A stretch of DNA of 49,516 bases from RGIG7450 sp045577655. Its GTDB lineage: Bacteria; Bacillota; Clostridia; RUG12999. Positions 23,816 to 31,844 of this stretch are shown here, one piece after another. The stretch lies in the NCBI GenBank assembly GCA_045577655.1, contig JAZNIU010000020.1, positions 1-49,516 of the forward strand, written 5' to 3'. Position numbers and translations under genes: made by a program. The notes beneath the pieces were generated by a model that was not told where the DNA came from, ran no database searches, and was given only the letters and a program-made list of their open reading frames with translations. Numbering within the stretch: the first letter of the stretch is position 1; each line of letters starts with the position of its first letter.

Positions 23816-23873
23816 ATAGTCAGGATTTAAGTGGGTAAATATCGTTTTGTGCGATGTAAAGGAGAGAATAGAT

Positions 23874-24137
23874 ATGTATTCTAGAGAAATTACCGTTACA
23901 AATCAGGTAGGACTTCATTCAAGACCGGCTACTTTCTTTGTTCAGAAAGCAAACACTTTTGAATCTTCTATTTGGGTTGAAAAGGATGAACGCAGAGTTA
24001 ATGCAAAAAGTTTGCTCGGCGTTTTATCTCTTGGAGTTACACAGGGTGAAGTTATTACGGTTGTGGCAAACGGTTCGGATGAAAAAGAAGCAGTTGATTG
24101 TTTAACTGAACTTATTAAATCAGATCTTGCTGAATAA
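23874..24137 (+). CDS. ptsH: phosphocarrier protein HPr
   Basis: Phosphotransferase-system carrier, 87 residues, the usual length. The catalytic histidine lies in GLHSRPATFFVQKA (about residue 15) and the regulatory serine in NAKSLLGVLSLGV (about residue 46), so both Enzyme I-dependent transfer and HPr kinase regulation are possible. The presence of the histidine argues against a Crh protein. ATG at 23874 has GGAGAG upstream; own promoter and terminator. No enzyme I, enzyme II or HPr kinase gene lies in the window. Nearby pfkA fits a sugar-catabolism context. Confidence 0.93.
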   Translation: MYSREITVTNQVGLHSRPATFFVQKANTFESSIWVEKDERRVNAKSLLGVLSLGVTQGEVITVVANGSDEKEAVDCLTELIKSDLAE

Positions 24138-24139
24138 AT

Positions 24140-24181
24140 ACTACCGGATGCCGAAAAAGGCTATCCGGTAGTTTTATTTTT
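24140..24181 (+). terminator. terminator of the HPr gene
   Basis: ACTACCGGAT (24140-24149) pairs perfectly with ATCCGGTAGT (24163-24172), with an inner GCC/GGC, followed by TTTTATTTTT. The uvrC RBS follows at once, so some read-through or a promoter inside the hairpin region is needed for uvrC. Confidence 0.85.
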
Positions 24182-24192
24182 AGGAGAAAGTT

Positions 24193-26001
24193 ATGACTAT
24201 AGAAGAAAAACTTAAAAAGCTGCCCCTGCTGCCCGGTGTATATATTATGAAGTCGGGCGACGGTGAAGTTATATATGTCGGTAAATCAAGAACTCTTAAA
24301 AACAGGGTTAAGCAATATTTTAAAAAAAGTGGCCACAGTGGGAAAGTGGGTGCTATGGTAAAAAATATTGCAGATTTTGAATATATAATCACCGATACGG
24401 AAATAGAAGCGCTTGTGCTTGAATGCAATCTTATAAAAAAATATAAACCATATTATAACATTTTATTAAAGGATAACAAACAATACCCTTTTATAAAAAT
24501 TACTGTAAAAGACGACTATCCCAAAATGTTACTTTCAAGAAAAAACCAAAAAGACGGTGCAAGATATTTTGGTCCTTTTACAGCCGGAGTAGCAAGGGAA
24601 ACGATGAATGTTATTTACGACATATTTAAAATTCCTGCTTGCAAAAAAGAGTTTCCGCGTGATCTGGGAAAGGACAGAGCATGTCTTAATTATCATATAA
24701 ACAAATGTATCGCTCCATGCACAGGTGCAGTCAGTCAGGCTGAATACAGGGCGGTAATAGACGAAATATGCGATTTTCTTGATGGTAAAACAGCAAATGT
24801 CATAAAGAAATTGCACGGTCAGATGATGTTTTTTTCGGAAAATCTTGAATATGAGAAAGCAGCAGATTTAAGGGACAAAATTAAAAGGCTTAAAGAGTTG
24901 CAGGAAAAACAAAATATTACAGTGTCCGGAAGCGGAGACAAGGATATTATTGCGATAAAAGCTGACGGAGATATTGCTAACGTGCAGATATTCAATATCC
25001 GTAGCGGGAAAATGCTTGGCAGAAGCCAGATGTGGATTGAGTATGCTCTTGATGAATCAAAAGAGGCAATTCTGGAAAAGTTCATTATGCAGTATTATAT
25101 GGACAGTGAATTTGTACCCCAATCGGTTTTAACAAATATTCTGCCGGAAAACTTTGAACTTCTGGAAAAATATCTTTGTGAAAAACGGGGGAGTGCGGTA
25201 GATCTCAGGGTGCCTGAGCGAGGGGTGTCGCGCGATATTGTTAATATGGCTCTTTTAAATGCAAGTCAGGCACTTAAAGTCCATGGGGAAGAAAAAAGAA
25301 AAAAGAGCAGGGAAAAAGATACTGTCCTGAAAAATTTTGCTATTGAACTCGGCACGAAAAAAATTGGAAGAATAGAAGCGTATGACATTTCAAACACCTC
25401 CGGAAAAGACTCGGTTGGTGGAATGATTGTTGTTGAAAACGGCATATTTAACAAAAGCGAATACAGACTTTTTAAAATAAAAAGTGTTGAAAGTATTGAC
25501 GATTATGCTTCTACAAAAGAGGTAATCAAACGAAGATTCGAACGAGCAAAGGAAGACACAAAATTTGAAAAACTTCCTGATGTTATTCTGGCGGACGGCG
25601 GAATTGGCCATGTAAATTCAATCGCGGAGGTTCTTGCCGAACTTGAAATTGATATTCCTGTTTATGGTATGGTAAAAGATTCAAAACACAGAACAGACAG
25701 ACTCATTTCGGCTGACGGAGAAATTATTTTCCTGTCTGAAGAAAGTTTTAGGTTTGTAACATCTGTGCAGAATGAAGTTCACAGGTTTGCCATTGGCTAT
25801 CATAGGAGATTGAGAGAAGGAGCAATTAAACGCTCTGAGCTTGACAATATTGAGGGAATAGGACCGGTTAAAAAAAGGAATCTTCTTCGTACTTTTGGAA
25901 GTGTTAAAGCAGTTGCTGAAGCGTCAATCCCTGAGCTTGCAGCAGTTGACGGAATAAAAGGTGCCGATGCAGAAAAAATTTATAAATATTTTCACGATTA
26001 G
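24193..26001 (+). CDS. uvrC: UvrABC system protein C
   Basis: Excinuclease subunit that makes both incisions in nucleotide excision repair, 602 residues. Domain order: GIY-YIG nuclease (GVYIMKSGDGEVIYVGKSRTLKNRV, residues about 15-40), a Cys cluster around CLNYHINKCIAPC, UVR motif (near ENLEYEKAADLRDKIKRL) for UvrB binding, RNase H-like endonuclease (RIEAYDISNTSGKDSVGGMIV and a later DGG), and a C-terminal helix-hairpin-helix pair (NIEGIGPVKKRNLL, VDGIKGADA). AGGAGA precedes ATG at 24193. uvrA and uvrB are not in the window. Confidence 0.96.
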   Translation: MTIEEKLKKLPLLPGVYIMKSGDGEVIYVGKSRTLKNRVKQYFKKSGHSGKVGAMVKNIADFEYIITDTEIEALVLECNLIKKYKPYYNILLKDNKQYPFIKITVKDDYPKMLLSRKNQKDGARYFGPFTAGVARETMNVIYDIFKIPACKKEFPRDLGKDRACLNYHINKCIAPCTGAVSQAEYRAVIDEICDFLDGKTANVIKKLHGQMMFFSENLEYEKAADLRDKIKRLKELQEKQNITVSGSGDKDIIAIKADGDIANVQIFNIRSGKMLGRSQMWIEYALDESKEAILEKFIMQYYMDSEFVPQSVLTNILPENFELLEKYLCEKRGSAVDLRVPERGVSRDIVNMALLNASQALKVHGEEKRKKSREKDTVLKNFAIELGTKKIGRIEAYDISNTSGKDSVGGMIVVENGIFNKSEYRLFKIKSVESIDDYASTKEVIKRRFERAKEDTKFEKLPDVILADGGIGHVNSIAEVLAELEIDIPVYGMVKDSKHRTDRLISADGEIIFLSEESFRFVTSVQNEVHRFAIGYHRRLREGAIKRSELDNIEGIGPVKKRNLLRTFGSVKAVAEASIPELAAVDGIKGADAEKIYKYFHD

Positions 26002-26003
26002 AG

Positions 26004-26032
26004 TTGATTTTTTTACTATTATATAGTATAAT
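26004..26032 (+). promoter_or_regulatory. promoter of pfkA
   Basis: TTGATT (26004-26009) and TATAAT (26027-26032), spacer 17 bp. About 70 nt of leader follow. Confidence 0.75.
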
Positions 26033-26105
26033 GAAATGGAATATTGCGGAATTTTAAAATAATTTTGCTAATTCTTTTTACACAACACAGAATGGAGCTT
26101 AGAAA

Positions 26106-27107
26106 ATGGAAAACAGAAAAAGAATTGCAGTGTTAACAAGTGGAGGAGACGCACCCGGCATGAACTCAGCTATTGCTGTTGTTGCTAAAACTGCCGAACA
26201 TTTGGGACTTGATATTATTGGTTTTTACAATGGATATAAAGGACTTTTAAACAATGATTATGTTGACCTTACAGGCAAAGACCTGACAGATGTGATGAAT
26301 CGCGGAGGCACAATGCTCGGAAGTGCAAGATGCATTGAGTTCAAGGAACAGGAAAACGTTAAAAAAGCAGTGAAAAATGCTAAAGATCTTGGCGTTTGCG
26401 GAATGGTTGTTATTGGTGGCGACGGTTCTTTCAGAGGAGCAAGAGAGCTCAGTATTGAAGGTCTCCCTACAATAGGTATTCCTGCAACCATTGATAATGA
26501 TATCACTTGTAGTGAGTATTGTATTGGTTATGATACAGCACTTAACACTGTTATTGACTGTCTTGATAAAATCAATGACACTATGAGATCTCATAACAGA
26601 TGCGCTTTTGTTGAGGTTATGGGAAACAAGGCAGGTTATCTTGCGGTTGAGGTTGCAATTGCCTGTGGCGCGGACGGTGTTGTTATTGCTGAAAAGGAAA
26701 TTGATATAGAAAAAAATATTGTTGATGTAATTGCAAAAAAACATGAATATAAAAAGAACTTTATGATAGTTGTTGCAGAAGGTGTTGAGAAGAAATCCGG
26801 AATGTCGACAACTAAAATCATGAAGAAAGCAACAGAAATACTTTTGGAAAAATATGACATTGACCTTGATGCTAAAGTTACAGTTCTTGGCCACGTTCAA
26901 AGAGGAGGAAGTCCAAGCTACAAAGACAGGGTTGCTTCCAGCCGAATGGGCGCAAGAGCAGTTGAACTTCTTGCTGACGGAATCGGAAACCGTGTTGTTG
27001 TCATAAAAAACAGTCGCATTTCAGACATTGATATTCTTGATGCTCTCGGACAACAGAAAAATATTGAGGATGAATTGTTCGAACTTTCGCAGATTATATC
27101 TGAATAG
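26106..27107 (+). CDS. pfkA: ATP-dependent 6-phosphofructokinase
   Basis: Phosphorylates fructose 6-phosphate to fructose 1,6-bisphosphate, the committed glycolytic step; 333 residues, typical of bacterial PfkA tetramers. The nucleotide loop TSGGDAPGMNSAI starts near residue 11. GGDGS (104-108) with glycine marks ATP rather than pyrophosphate use. IPATIDNDI carries the catalytic aspartates (Ala rather than the more common Gly before TIDND). MGNKAGYLA and GHVQRGGSPS complete the active site. A promoter lies upstream and a strong hairpin terminator downstream. A second, different phosphofructokinase starts at 48950. Confidence 0.96.
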   Translation: MENRKRIAVLTSGGDAPGMNSAIAVVAKTAEHLGLDIIGFYNGYKGLLNNDYVDLTGKDLTDVMNRGGTMLGSARCIEFKEQENVKKAVKNAKDLGVCGMVVIGGDGSFRGARELSIEGLPTIGIPATIDNDITCSEYCIGYDTALNTVIDCLDKINDTMRSHNRCAFVEVMGNKAGYLAVEVAIACGADGVVIAEKEIDIEKNIVDVIAKKHEYKKNFMIVVAEGVEKKSGMSTTKIMKKATEILLEKYDIDLDAKVTVLGHVQRGGSPSYKDRVASSRMGARAVELLADGIGNRVVVIKNSRISDIDILDALGQQKNIEDELFELSQIISE

Positions 27108-27138
27108 TTCCTGCTTTGTCAGAATTTTTGGAATGAAT

Positions 27139-27190
27139 ACACACTCAGATTTTACCGCTCTATGGTATAATATGAGTGTGTTTTATTTTA
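27139..27190 (+). terminator. terminator of pfkA containing a -10 element
   Basis: ACACACTCA (27139-27147) pairs with TGAGTGTGT (27173-27181). ATT/AAT and TACC/GGTA extend the stem inward to about 16 pairs with two mismatches, followed by TTTTATTTTA. The 3' arm side of the loop contains TATAAT. Confidence 0.85.
27163..27171 (+). promoter_or_regulatory. extended -10 element for the ParB-like gene
   Basis: TGGTATAAT is a TGn-extended -10, lying inside the pfkA terminator hairpin and 35-41 bp before the ParB-like start. No good -35 is present at 17 bp, consistent with an extended -10 promoter. Confidence 0.5.
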
Positions 27191-27205
27191 CATAAAAAGG
27201 GGCGG

Positions 27206-27994
27206 ATGAAAGTGATTGCCGGAAAAATAAAAAAGAAAAACAAGATTTTTGAAATATCGGTTGATAAAATTGCGTGCGGGAAATTTACCACGCGAAAACA
27301 TTTTGATGAGCGGGAGATGAATAATCTGATAGCTTCTGTTAAGAATTTTGGAGTATTGCAACCGGTAACGGTGAGAAAACTGAACGGTGTTTATGAACTC
27401 ATATCTGGTGAAAGACGGGTAAGAGCAGCTAAAGCAGCAGGGCTTTCAACCGTTCCTGCAATTTTGGTTGAAACAAAGTTTGATATTGCTGCAGCCATAG
27501 CAATCACGGAAAACCAGCAGCGGCAAAAATTGCTTACTATGGAAGATGCTCAAAGCTGTATGGCACTGATAAAAAGGCGAGGACTTTCCTGTGAAGAAAT
27601 GGCTGAAATGATTGGACTTTCCGCAAATGATCTTGTTGAAAAATTGGAATTTTTGGAACTGCCTAAAAAAGTGAGAGATGTTCTTCAAAAATATGATTTG
27701 ACAAAAAAACACATTGAAGCAGTTTCTGTGATTGAAAACGAAAAAGACAAGGCAAAACTTTTAAGCTATGCTGGCAGAGAAAAATATTCTCCTGAAAGAC
27801 TGAAAAATCTTGCACAGTCAATTAACGAGGACAGTAAAATCACGGTAAAGAAACAGGTTGTAAAAGATGTGAAGATTTTCATAAACACCATTATGCAGTC
27901 GGTGGAAATGATAAAAAAAACGGGTGCTTTTGCAAGTGCAACCGAAACGGAAAATGACCAGTACATAGAATATGTAATTAAAATTGAAAAATAA
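27206..27994 (+). CDS. ParB/Noc-like DNA-binding protein, no ParA partner
   Basis: 262-residue protein with a ParB N-terminal CTPase-type domain: FTTRKHFDEREMNNLIASVKNFGVLQPVTVR, then ELISGERRVRAAKAAGL, whose GERRxRAA is the nucleotide-binding signature, and ITENQQRQKLLTMEDA. A helix-turn-helix follows (LSCEEMAEMIGLSANDLVEKLEFLELP). The C-terminal dimerisation segment is present. No parA/soj gene is adjacent and I saw no canonical parS. It may be a chromosomal Spo0J/Noc paralogue or an unrelated regulator. AAGGGG suits either ATG at 27206 or GTG at 27212. The stop lies within a bidirectional terminator. Confidence 0.85.
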   Translation: MKVIAGKIKKKNKIFEISVDKIACGKFTTRKHFDEREMNNLIASVKNFGVLQPVTVRKLNGVYELISGERRVRAAKAAGLSTVPAILVETKFDIAAAIAITENQQRQKLLTMEDAQSCMALIKRRGLSCEEMAEMIGLSANDLVEKLEFLELPKKVRDVLQKYDLTKKHIEAVSVIENEKDKAKLLSYAGREKYSPERLKNLAQSINEDSKITVKKQVVKDVKIFINTIMQSVEMIKKTGAFASATETENDQYIEYVIKIEK

Positions 27995-28019
27995 AGGAGG
28001 GTTAGCACCCTCCTTTTTT
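27993..28019. terminator. bidirectional terminator between ParB-like and PAP2 genes
   Basis: AAAGGAGGGT (27993-28002) and ACCCTCCTTT (28007-28016) form a perfect 10-bp stem with a TAGC loop, followed by a T-run. Both stops (27992-27994 plus, 28002-28004 minus) overlap it. Confidence 0.9.
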
Positions 28020-28820
28020 GTCAAGTTTTTTTATTATCCAGGGAATAAGAGATGTTATTATAATCCCAACAATAAAATATCTTGTATAGGTTAAATTAAA
28101 AGCTTTTAAAATCAAATATGATGCAACAACTATCGCAATTCCTATACATGCCCCTGAAATTTTCGGTAATATTTTCTTTGGGATTTCATATTTTATATAT
28201 TTTCCGTCAATAATATTTCCCAAGATAAACCCTGCTACAAAACACAAAAGTTTTAAGTTGTCTTCTTCAGGGAAAATGAGCGAAGTTGTAAAAAGGAGAA
28301 TAAATGCAAGATACATAAGAAGTTTATGGTTTATATTTTTCAGCTTGTTTGCTAAAAAAATAATTAAACAACCAACCACAATACCGGCCAGAATGTCAAG
28401 CGGGGTGTGAACACCGAGATATATTCTTGAAAATCCTGTCAGGAAAACTAAAATTATACCCAGGATATACATCCATCTTTTTTTGAAGACTGTGGAAAAT
28501 AAACCTGAAAAAGCAGTGGACATCTGTGCGTGGCCGCTGGGGAAAGAATAGCCATATCCGGTGGCGGTGTCAATTTGTTTGACCAAAGAATAGGTATATG
28601 GTCTAGGAACACGGAAAATATTTTTTAAAAGGGAGTTTGATGAAAAAGATAGAATCAGAAAAGTCCCGATATAATATGCCTTTTCCTTGTTAATGCACCA
28701 ATACACAATGCCCAAAACTATAAGGTAAACAAATTCTCCCGTCAATGCGGATATTGTGAGAAAAAACCTGTCAAGCAAGGGGGTGGAAATGCTCTGAACA
28801 TTCAAAATAAAATCTGTCAT
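28002..28820 (-). CDS. PAP2-family membrane phosphatase
   Basis: Integral membrane phosphatase of the PAP2/acid phosphatase family, 272 residues, about eight hydrophobic segments. The three-part catalytic signature is intact: K66...R73-P74 (KNIFRVPRP), PSGH (94-97) and S131-R132...H138...D142 (SRIYLGVHTPLD). Such enzymes dephosphorylate lipid phosphates such as undecaprenyl pyrophosphate or phosphatidate on the outer face of the membrane. The extra C-terminal hydrophobic half resembles the group with a second membrane domain. AAAGGTG precedes the ATG. It is separated from the transketolase genes by a terminator. Confidence 0.88.
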   Translation of the reverse strand: MTDFILNVQSISTPLLDRFFLTISALTGEFVYLIVLGIVYWCINKEKAYYIGTFLILSFSSNSLLKNIFRVPRPYTYSLVKQIDTATGYGYSFPSGHAQMSTAFSGLFSTVFKKRWMYILGIILVFLTGFSRIYLGVHTPLDILAGIVVGCLIIFLANKLKNINHKLLMYLAFILLFTTSLIFPEEDNLKLLCFVAGFILGNIIDGKYIKYEIPKKILPKISGACIGIAIVVASYLILKAFNLTYTRYFIVGIIITSLIPWIIKKLDKKGGC

Positions 28821-28834
28821 ATTCTGTCACACCT

Positions 28835-28866
28835 TTAAAAAGCGGCTGCACTGTTTGTGCAGCCGC
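28835..28866 (-). terminator. terminator of the transketolase operon
   Basis: GCGGCTGCAC (28842-28851) and GTGCAGCCGC (28857-28866) form a perfect GC-rich 10-bp stem. On the minus strand it is followed by a T-run (28841-28837). Confidence 0.9.
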
Positions 28867-28872
28867 CTAAAA

Positions 28873-29820
28873 TTAGTTTTTCTTTGCGATAGCTTCTTTT
28901 GCTTTTGCAACAATGTTTTCAGGTGTAAGACCGTACTCTTTAAGAAGCTGAGCAGGTTTGCCTGATTTGCCGAATTTGTCTTCAATACCAACTCTAACAA
29001 GCGGTGCGGGACATTTTTCGCACAGAACTTCAGCAACTGCACTTCCGAGACCACCGATAATGTTGTGTTCTTCAGCGGTTACGATAGCACCTGTTTCTTT
29101 AGCTGCTTTAACGATTATATCTTCGTCAATAGGTTTAATGGTGTGGATGTTGATAACTCTTGCATTTATGCCTTCTTCAGCAAGCATATCAGCTGCTGTG
29201 AGAGCATCGGGAACCATAAGACCGTTTGCAATAATTGTAACATCGTTGCCATCTTTAAGCTGAACGCCTTTGCCTATTTCAAATTTGTATGTAGCTTCGT
29301 CATTGATTGTAGGAACGCCGAGTCTGCCAAATCTAAGATAAACAGGACCGTTGTGTTTAATAGCAGCTTCAACTGCTGCGATTGATTCAACTGCATCGGC
29401 AGGGCTTATAACAACCATGTTAGGAATTGAACGCATAAGAGCGATATCTTCTATTGGCTGGTGTGTTGCACCGTCTTCGCCAACAGAGATGCCGGCATGA
29501 GTTGCACCTATTTTAACGTTGAGGTTAGGATAGCAAACCGCATTTCTGATCTGTTCAAAAGCACGGCCGGCAGCAAACATTGCAAAAGAACTTGCAAAAA
29601 CTGTTTTGCCGCAAGTAGCAAGACCAGCTGCTGTAGAAATCATATTAGCTTCCGCGATACCACAGTTGATAAAACGGTCGGGGAATTCTTTTTTGAAAGT
29701 ATCTGTTTTTGTTGATTTGGAAAGGTCAGCATCCATTACAACAATGTCATATTTGTCGCCGAATTTTGCGAGAGCCATACCATAGGCTTCTCTTGTAGCA
29801 ATTTTTTTAACGTCAGCCAT
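28873..29820 (-). CDS. transketolase, C-terminal subunit
   Basis: Second half of a split transketolase, 315 residues, carrying the pyrimidine-binding and C-terminal domains. Visible are VVMDADLSKSTKTDTF, the catalytic glutamate region in NCGIAEANMISTAAGLA, SVGEDGATHQPIEDIALMRSIPNM and the C-terminal VTAEEHNIIGGLGSAVAEVL. With the partner subunit it moves two-carbon units between sugar phosphates in the non-oxidative pentose phosphate pathway. Its ATG overlaps the partner's stop by one base (TAATG) and has GGGAGGTG. Split transketolases are common in Clostridia and archaea. The downstream terminator ends the operon. Confidence 0.94.
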   Translation of the reverse strand: MADVKKIATREAYGMALAKFGDKYDIVVMDADLSKSTKTDTFKKEFPDRFINCGIAEANMISTAAGLATCGKTVFASSFAMFAAGRAFEQIRNAVCYPNLNVKIGATHAGISVGEDGATHQPIEDIALMRSIPNMVVISPADAVESIAAVEAAIKHNGPVYLRFGRLGVPTINDEATYKFEIGKGVQLKDGNDVTIIANGLMVPDALTAADMLAEEGINARVINIHTIKPIDEDIIVKAAKETGAIVTAEEHNIIGGLGSAVAEVLCEKCPAPLVRVGIEDKFGKSGKPAQLLKEYGLTPENIVAKAKEAIAKKN

Positions 29821-30671
29821 TATATAGCACCTCCCAATTTAACAATAGCGTCATTAAGCTCGTTTATTGCCTGATCATACTGTTCATCGCTCGGAGCATT
29901 TCCGTGCCAGCCGGCGTTGTTTTCCATAAAGGAAACGCCTTTACCTTTTGTTGAAAGACAAATAACGGCAGTTGGTTTTTCTTTTACCTGTTTTGCAGAT
30001 TCGATTGCATTATCGATAGCTTCAACATCATGAGCGTCAACAGTGATAACATTCCAGCCGAAAGCTTCAAATTTCTTGTCAACGGGAGTAGGATTCATAA
30101 CTTTTCTGATGTCGCCGTCAATCTGGAGATAGTTGAGGTCAACAAAAATTGTTATGTTGTCAAGTTTATAGTGAGGAGCAAACATAGCTGCTTCCCAAAC
30201 CTGGCCCTCTTCGAGTTCGCCGTCGCCGAGAACTGCATATACTCTGTAATCTTTGTTGTCAAGTTTTGCTGCAAGAGCCATACCGTTGGCAGCACATACG
30301 CCCTGGCCGAGAGAACCTGTTGACATATCAACGCCGGGAACACCTTTCATATCAGGATGACCCTGGAGATAGCTGTCAGCCTGTCTGAAAGTTTTAAGGT
30401 CTTCTACGGGGAAGAAACCGCGTTCGGCCAGTGTACCGTAAAGAGCCGGTGAACAGTGCCCTTTTGACATAACAAAACGGTCTCTGTCGGGATTTTTAGG
30501 ATTTTTGGGGTCGATATTATTCATTTGTTTAAAATAAAGTACCGACATAATTTCTGCTATTGAAAGTGATCCGCCGGGATGACCGGAAGATGCGCTGTGT
30601 ACTGCTGTAAGAGCATTTTTTCTAATCTTATACGCAGTAATTTCCAGCTTGTTTTTTAAACTGCTGTCCAT
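29820..30671 (-). CDS. transketolase, N-terminal subunit
   Basis: First half of the split transketolase, 283 residues, which binds the thiamine diphosphate pyrophosphate moiety. It shows AVHSASSGHPGGSLSIAEIMSVLYF, the MSKGHCSPALYGTLAERGF segment, GSLGQGVCAANGMALAAK and the ThDP metal motif VLGDGELEEGQVWEAAMFA with a following N-L-Q-type residue in DLNYLQIDG. The ATG at 30671 follows AAAGGGGT; longer upstream readings pass through the promoter. One-base overlap with the C-terminal subunit implies coupled, equimolar synthesis. Confidence 0.94.
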   Translation of the reverse strand: MDSSLKNKLEITAYKIRKNALTAVHSASSGHPGGSLSIAEIMSVLYFKQMNNIDPKNPKNPDRDRFVMSKGHCSPALYGTLAERGFFPVEDLKTFRQADSYLQGHPDMKGVPGVDMSTGSLGQGVCAANGMALAAKLDNKDYRVYAVLGDGELEEGQVWEAAMFAPHYKLDNITIFVDLNYLQIDGDIRKVMNPTPVDKKFEAFGWNVITVDAHDVEAIDNAIESAKQVKEKPTAVICLSTKGKGVSFMENNAGWHGNAPSDEQYDQAINELNDAIVKLGGAI

Positions 30672-30706
30672 GAAAAAGATACCCCTTTCAAAAATATAAT
30701 ACATAT

Positions 30707-30735
30707 ATTTTACCATATTAAAACCTTTTTTGCAA
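30707..30735 (-). promoter_or_regulatory. promoter of the transketolase operon
   Basis: On the minus strand TTGCAA (30735-30730) and TAAAAT (30712-30707) are spaced by 17 bp. Divergent from the small ORF at 30815. Confidence 0.5.
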
Positions 30736-30814
30736 TAGGTAACAAGCTTATTTTCGGAAATTTTTTTAAGAAATTGCATATAATAACATATAATTTGAAG
30801 AAAGGGATTTAAAA

Positions 30815-30940
30815 ATGGAAGAAAATAAAAAAGAAGAAAAATATGACTATATTTACAGCGAGTATCTGGAAATAGAAAGCGAAGATTTAGACGATTTAAT
30901 TTTTTTGTTTTTTGAAGAAAAAAAGCATTCTGAAAAATAA
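30815..30940 (+). CDS. 41-residue acidic protein, function unknown
   Basis: Short ORF starting MEENKKEEKYDYIYSEYLEI and continuing with an acidic stretch, a hydrophobic LIFLFF patch and a charged tail; highly rich in Glu, Lys, Asp and aromatic residues. ATG at 30815 is preceded by AAAGGG with 8-base spacing and by TATAAT (30789-30794), though without a clear -35. It lies between the divergent transketolase promoter and the rpsB promoter. I do not recognise it. It could be a real small protein or a chance ORF; the RBS and complete codon frame favour translation. Confidence 0.5.
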   Translation: MEENKKEEKYDYIYSEYLEIESEDLDDLIFLFFEEKKHSEK

Positions 30941-30952
30941 TTAAAAAAAAGC

Positions 30953-30981
30953 TTGATTTTTAAAATAAAGTGTGATAGAAT
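30953..30981 (+). promoter_or_regulatory. promoter of rpsB-tsf
   Basis: TTGATT (30953-30958) and TAGAAT (30976-30981) with a 17-bp spacer and TGTGA extension. Start near 30988, giving about 107 nt of leader. Confidence 0.7.
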
Positions 30982-31002
30982 ATACAAGTTGAAAAATACA
31001 CA

Positions 31003-31068
31003 CATCTCTTATTTGTCAAAAGTTGCCCTTTTGCTACTACGGGGTCTTTGACAGAGATGACAGAGATG
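31003..31068 (+). promoter_or_regulatory. structured rpsB leader, candidate S2 autoregulatory element
   Basis: CATCTCT (31003-31009) pairs with AGAGATG (31053-31059) and GTCAAA (31015-31020) pairs with TTTGAC (31047-31052); CCC/GGG pairing closes the apical part (about 31026/31041). A second AGAGATG (31062-31068, in a tandem ACAGAGATG repeat) could replace the first as partner, shifting the fold toward the GGAGG at 31069. rpsB leaders that respond to S2 are known in several bacterial groups; binding here is inferred. Confidence 0.5.
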
Positions 31069-31094
31069 GAGGAAATTAAACGGAGGTGTTTTAA

Positions 31095-31826
31095 ATGGTA
31101 GCAGTATCAATGAAACAGCTGCTTGAAGCAGGTGTACATTTCGGACATCAGACAAGAAGATGGAACCCGAAAATGAAAGAGTATATTTTTACGGAAAGAA
31201 ACGGAATCTATATTATAGATTTGCAGAAAACCGTAAAAAAAGTGGAAGAAGCTTATAACTTCATCCGCGAAGTTTCTGAAGCAGGCAAAGATGTTCTGTT
31301 TGTAGGAACTAAAAAACAGGCTCAGGATGCTATCCGCGAGGAAGCTGAAAGAGTTGGCATGTACTACGTTAACAACCGTTGGCTTGGTGGTATGCTCACA
31401 AACTTCAAAACTATCAAGAAAAGAATTGAAAGACTTGAGCAGCTTCACAAAATGGAAGAAGACGGCACTTTTGATTTGCTTCCCAAAAAAGAAGTAATTA
31501 AACTCAAAGGTGAAATTGAAAAACTTGAAAAATTCATGGGCGGTATCAAAAACATGAAAGGCGTTCCCGGCGCTATGTTTGTTGTTGACCCCAGAAAAGA
31601 AAGAATTGCAATTGCTGAAGCTAAAAGACTTGGCGTTCCCGTTGTTGCAATTGTTGACACAAACTGTGACCCTGACGAAGTTGACTATGTTATCCCCGGT
31701 AACGACGATGCTATAAGAGCCGTTAAACTTATTGCAGGCGCTATGGCTGACGCTATTATCGAAGGCAGACAGGGCGAACAGATGGAAGCAGCTGCAGAGG
31801 AAGCAGAAGAAGCAGTTGAAGAATAA
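31095..31826 (+). CDS. rpsB: 30S ribosomal protein S2
   Basis: Small-subunit protein S2, located at the head-body junction and needed for S1 recruitment. 243 residues with the family start (MKQLLEAGVHFGHQTRRWNPKMKEYIF), FVGTKKQAQDAI, NNRWLGGMLTNFKTI and the C-terminal PGNDDAIRAVKLI. The last 20 residues are a Glu/Ala-rich acidic tail, common in Firmicutes. ATG at 31095 follows GGAGGTG. First gene of the rpsB-tsf unit, with a folded leader upstream. Confidence 0.97.
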   Translation: MVAVSMKQLLEAGVHFGHQTRRWNPKMKEYIFTERNGIYIIDLQKTVKKVEEAYNFIREVSEAGKDVLFVGTKKQAQDAIREEAERVGMYYVNNRWLGGMLTNFKTIKKRIERLEQLHKMEEDGTFDLLPKKEVIKLKGEIEKLEKFMGGIKNMKGVPGAMFVVDPRKERIAIAEAKRLGVPVVAIVDTNCDPDEVDYVIPGNDDAIRAVKLIAGAMADAIIEGRQGEQMEAAAEEAEEAVEE

Positions 31827-31844
31827 TAACGGAGGTAGCTTAAT

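Noticed and set aside
23816..23873. Possible T-box or riboswitch in the HPr leader
   Set aside because: The leader is short with no specifier loop or T-box sequence, and HPr is not a usual target.
26247..26900. 217-codon minus-strand ORF within pfkA
   Set aside because: It lies entirely within conserved pfkA and is Cys/Asn/Phe-rich shadow sequence.
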